Under the pieces are notes generated by a model, which searched no databases, was not told the origin of the DNA, and worked only from the letters and a program-made list of their open reading frames with translations. From Bacillus weihaiensis (lineage in GTDB: Bacteria > Bacillota > Bacilli > Bacillales > Bacillaceae), in NCBI RefSeq assembly GCF_001889165.1, contig NZ_CP016020.1, positions 3,260,501 through 3,324,500 of the forward strand: a stretch of DNA of 64,000 bases. The letters run 5' to 3'. This document shows positions 61,025-64,000 of the stretch, in pieces. The number at the start of each line of letters is the position of its first letter. The stretch's first letter is position 1. A program made the position numbers and the translations under genes.

Positions 61025-62386
61025 TTGAGCGAAAAAATCATTGAAATTACATCACACTGTTCTACATCACGACCTTTCTTATGTCAAATGAGTAAAAAAC
61101 TTCACGAGCTTTTAGGCTTGTCTAATCATCTTACTACCTTAAATATTACATGTGGCAGGCATACTGTTACTTGTCCCGTCGTATTAATAGAAGATGAAGA
61201 TTACAGTTTGTCCCTTACTGATAAAATTTCACTTGAATTATGTTTACCACCTCTTCCTATCAAGCTACAAATCGAATCATTGGATAAAGCCAGTGTCAAA
61301 ATTGGGCCGATTATAGGGGTTGTGACAGAGGTTTACACGAAACATACACTTCATTTTGGTTCTATTCATGATTTTTGCGAAGAACTCTCTCACTATTGTC
61401 GGCGGAGTGGTTGTTTCTTATATGTATTTTCCTTAACTATGTATGATAAAAACAACATGACGGGATATTATTTTGATCACAATACGAGTAGTTGGATAAA
61501 GGCTGCCGTACCTTTTCCCGATGTTGTACACAATCGAATTCATTCGAGAAAGCTTGAACAATCTAAATCCTTCCTTACGCTAACTAGTGAATTAATTGAG
61601 AATAAGACACCTTATTTTAATGATCGTTTTTTGAACAAATGGGAAGTCCATCAAATTTTATCAGCTAGCGATCACCTTATTCCTTATTTACCTGCTAGTA
61701 GACTATTAGAAACGAAACGAAATTTAGAAGAAATGCTTGAAGAGAAAAAAGATATATTTATTAAACCGATTAATGGAAGCCAAGGGAAACGGATTTTTCG
61801 AGTCATTCAACAAGAGAAGGATTCATATTTATTAGATTACACTACATTTTCTGGTGAGATCAGTAAAGAATACTCGCAATTCCAAGCCTTATTTAAAGCC
61901 CTTTATCCTCGATTAAAGAGAGAAGGCTTCTTACTTCAAGAGACCAAACAATTACAAACATATCAAAACCGTACATTTGATTTCCGTATTCTTTGCCACA
62001 AAAAGAATCAACAAGATTGGAAGGTCTCCTCTTCTATAGCAAGATTGTCAGGTGAGCAACAATTTGTCGCCAACCTTGCAAGAGGGGGATCAAGTATGCA
62101 TCTAAAAGAGCTACTAACGAATTTATATGGCGAGAAGGAAAGCCTTCACTTACGGAAGCTACTCATAGAGCTTTCATTAGAGATCGTTGAAGTTATTTGT
62201 GTTCAGGCTGGTGGGGAATTTGGTGAATTCGGTGTGGATCTAGCTTTAGATATTGAAGGAAAACCATGGATTATTGAAGTGAATACAAAACCGTCAAAAT
62301 CTGAAGATGACCCTAAAAAAGGGAAGGTTAGACCTTCAGCCAAGTCTATTATTCACTATTGTACATTTTTATATAGCCAAATATAA
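61025..62386 (+). CDS. yheD: ATP-grasp spore coat protein YheD
   Basis: 453 residues, the same length as I recall for B. subtilis YheD. N-terminal beta domain (about 1-110) with the KIGPIIGVVTEV element, then an ATP-grasp domain: the lysine of DIFIKPINGSQGKRIF, FDFRILCHKK, and metal-binding EFGVDLALDIEGKPWIIEVNTKPSK. Start TTG at 61025 behind GAGGGA; an ATG-free upstream frame of 11 codons is open. Associates with the spore coat in B. subtilis. Catalysis unknown. Confidence 0.9.
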   Translation: MSEKIIEITSHCSTSRPFLCQMSKKLHELLGLSNHLTTLNITCGRHTVTCPVVLIEDEDYSLSLTDKISLELCLPPLPIKLQIESLDKASVKIGPIIGVVTEVYTKHTLHFGSIHDFCEELSHYCRRSGCFLYVFSLTMYDKNNMTGYYFDHNTSSWIKAAVPFPDVVHNRIHSRKLEQSKSFLTLTSELIENKTPYFNDRFLNKWEVHQILSASDHLIPYLPASRLLETKRNLEEMLEEKKDIFIKPINGSQGKRIFRVIQQEKDSYLLDYTTFSGEISKEYSQFQALFKALYPRLKREGFLLQETKQLQTYQNRTFDFRILCHKKNQQDWKVSSSIARLSGEQQFVANLARGGSSMHLKELLTNLYGEKESLHLRKLLIELSLEIVEVICVQAGGEFGEFGVDLALDIEGKPWIIEVNTKPSKSEDDPKKGKVRPSAKSIIHYCTFLYSQI

Positions 62387-62400
62387 GGGGACGTGGGGAA

Positions 62401-63489
62401 ATGATAAAGACAACACTTGGGTTTTTAGTCATAAATTTTACACATGAAAACACCTATCTTACAGAAATTGCAAAGTATAGCGACTCTTTTGAAATAGAAT
62501 GTGTGCGCTTTACACCAACTTCTATTCAACCGACTACACTATCAATTGCTGGTGAACGATTCGACAGCTCCACACAACAATGGAAGCAAGCATCATTCCC
62601 CATCCCCCCTTTTATATATGATAGATGCTTTTACCATGACATTTCATTAGCTAAAAAATCAAAACCAATCGTCACATGGCTTAAGTCCTATCCTCAAACG
62701 ACGTTTTTAGGATTTGGCTTACCGAATAAATGGGATGTTTATTCGGCTTTAGCTACTAACAAGGAAATCGAGCCTTACTTACCTAAAAGTGAGAAAATCT
62801 ATGATTCACTATCTATTGAAACTATGTTAAAAGAAACTGGCTCATGTATTCTAAAGCCTGTAAAAGGATCCAGAGGGTATGGAATTTACTTTATAAGACA
62901 AGAACCTGAACAGCTAAAAATTACCTACCATCATGGAAGAGACAAAAAAACGAAAACCTTCAAATCTAGAAACGCTTTCCACAGATGGTGTACCACTCTT
63001 ATCCAAAGCCAAGCCTACTTCATGCAACCACTGCTTTCTTTAACCGACGAAGAAGGCTATCCCTTCGATCTTCGACTTTTTCTACAGAAAGATCGAAATG
63101 GTGCCTGGCACCTCGTAGATAAAGCGATTCGCAAAGGCTACCAGGGAAGCTTTTTATCTAACTTATCAAGTGGCGGAGATCCTATTACGTATAAATCCTG
63201 GTCAAATCATTTAGCAAGCAAACAAAAATACTTACTTGAAGATGAGCTTCATACAATAGCTAGTGTATTACCTCCACTTTTAGAGGAGACGTTTCAACCT
63301 TTATTTGAATTAGGAATTGATATTGGGATTGCAAAAGATGGGTCTATTTGGATTCTAGACATTAATTCAAAGCCTGGTCGAAAAACATTCGTTACGACGA
63401 ATCCATCGTTAACGGAATTATTTCATCAAGCTCCATTATACTATTGCGATTACTTAGTGAAAAACATGTCACAGACCACTACCTTGTAG
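62401..63489 (+). CDS. yheC: ATP-grasp spore coat protein YheC
   Basis: 362 residues, near the recalled length of YheC. It keeps the ATP-grasp half (CILKPVKGSRGYGIYFI, FDLRLFLQKD, GIDIGIAKDGSIWILDINSKPGR) but has only a short N-terminal part. GGGGACGTGGGGAA precedes the ATG. 14 bp after yheD, so the pair is co-transcribed. The coding region includes the palindrome GGTGCCTGGCACC (63095-63107). Confidence 0.9.
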   Translation: MIKTTLGFLVINFTHENTYLTEIAKYSDSFEIECVRFTPTSIQPTTLSIAGERFDSSTQQWKQASFPIPPFIYDRCFYHDISLAKKSKPIVTWLKSYPQTTFLGFGLPNKWDVYSALATNKEIEPYLPKSEKIYDSLSIETMLKETGSCILKPVKGSRGYGIYFIRQEPEQLKITYHHGRDKKTKTFKSRNAFHRWCTTLIQSQAYFMQPLLSLTDEEGYPFDLRLFLQKDRNGAWHLVDKAIRKGYQGSFLSNLSSGGDPITYKSWSNHLASKQKYLLEDELHTIASVLPPLLEETFQPLFELGIDIGIAKDGSIWILDINSKPGRKTFVTTNPSLTELFHQAPLYYCDYLVKNMSQTTTL

Positions 63490-63522
63490 CGAATATCCAT
63501 CCATGAAAGGAGAACAACTACT

Positions 63523-64000
63523 ATGAACGATATGTACTCTATTACAATCGTAAACGAACATGATCAAGTTATCTACTTACCTATTGAGATGGAAGCTGAA
63601 TCAAAAATCACCGCCGTCTCATTTGGTACGCTGTTACTTCCTTGTACAGTAAAGTACCGTCCACATTTACAGGATAGCATTTGTCTTTCAGATACACTTG
63701 TGAAGACCCTTCACATTCCTGTACACGGGAAAACCCATGTAATGATTCATGAGGATACTATCCATTTAGGACCACTGATTGGCATATTCACTGCTGGTTT
63801 TACAGACTCCTCTCTTCGTCCAATTGGGGAAAGATCATTGTTTTTTGCAAAGTTTTTATCGATAGACCATTCTATTGGCCTATATGCGTATGTTTTTGGT
63901 GCACATCATATTAATTGGGAAGAAGGTACTGTAGAAGGCTTTACATATGGAAAAAGTGGCTGGACACAAAAAACATTTCCCCTTCCTAACGTGGTTTATG
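63523..64000 (+). CDS. YheC/YheD-like protein, cut by window end
   Basis: At least 159 residues. The N-terminal beta domain has LGPLIGIFTAGFTDSSLRPIG, as in YheD, and it enters the region before the ATP-grasp fold (ending PLPNVV). AAAGGAGAACAACTACT precedes the ATG and it lies 33 bp after yheC. A third family member in the same operon; the remainder is outside the window. Confidence 0.82.
   Translation, partial: MNDMYSITIVNEHDQVIYLPIEMEAESKITAVSFGTLLLPCTVKYRPHLQDSICLSDTLVKTLHIPVHGKTHVMIHEDTIHLGPLIGIFTAGFTDSSLRPIGERSLFFAKFLSIDHSIGLYAYVFGAHHINWEEGTVEGFTYGKSGWTQKTFPLPNVVY

Noticed and set aside
1-64000. tRNA, rRNA, tmRNA or T-box and other classical riboswitches
   Set aside because: I looked for their hallmark sequences along both strands and found none; a covariance search could still find a diverged one.

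Overview
The window looks like the chromosome of an AT-rich, spore-forming member of the Bacillaceae. From about 17.9 kb to the right end the gene order matches what I recall of the Bacillus subtilis ecs-hit-serC-trpP-hpr-prsA-yha-hemZ-yhe region: yhaA, ecsCBA, hit, serC, trpP, yhaH, hpr, yhaI, a DUF3267 gene, small spore coat peptides, prsA, yhaL, yhaM, yhaN, yhaO, yhaP, yhaQ, yhzD, yhaR, hemZ, yhaX, yheA, yheB and the yheD/yheC pair. Strong AGGAGG-type ribosome sites, frequent TTG and GTG starts, Rho-independent terminators and spore coat genes all fit. I see no tRNA, rRNA or CRISPR array.

Layout. 1-10.1 kb (all minus strand) is a carbohydrate-use cluster: a cut-off GH16 beta-glucanase, an aldo/keto reductase, a YesM/YesN-type two-component pair and an LplABC-type importer, plus a small protein ending in a sliding-clamp binding motif. 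10.6-14.6 kb has a second aldo/keto reductase and a YtrA-type GntR regulator with an ABC exporter. 15.07-16.54 kb is an intact IS256-family insertion sequence with its target duplication, sitting inside a 21-bp tandem repeat array. 17.9-30.9 kb is the conserved ecs-to-prsA core. It holds an unexplained repeat array with an orphan terminator between ecsA and hit, a TRAP-type leader on trpP, and five tandem YjcZ/SscA-like spore coat microgenes.

31.0-40.4 kb is a glycan island between prsA and yhaL: CDP-glucose synthesis and dehydration, an epimerase, a tandem-domain glycosyltransferase, a family 2 glycosyltransferase, two pyruvyltransferase-family proteins and a CgeB-like glycosyltransferase. 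A spore-surface or cell-surface polysaccharide is the natural inference. 40.4-43 kb carries small accessory genes. 43-49 kb is yhaM-yhaN-yhaO (RNA and DNA exonuclease functions). A phospholipase A2-like gene with a leader of serial hairpins is inserted at 49 kb. 50-61 kb holds an Na+-type ABC exporter (yhaQP), yhaR, hemZ, an RsbR-like STAS protein, a CdsA-like cytidylyltransferase, a permuted NlpC/P60-like protein, yhaX, yheA and yheB. 61-64 kb has three consecutive YheC/YheD-type ATP-grasp spore coat genes, the last cut by the window end.

Several dispersed repeat families occur: three copies of a 125-bp palindromic element (19.2, 42.8 and 49.8 kb), two copies of a GAAGTCTC-type repeat (40.4 and 44.3 kb) and two copies of an AAACCCGAAT hairpin (10.5 and 40.6 kb).
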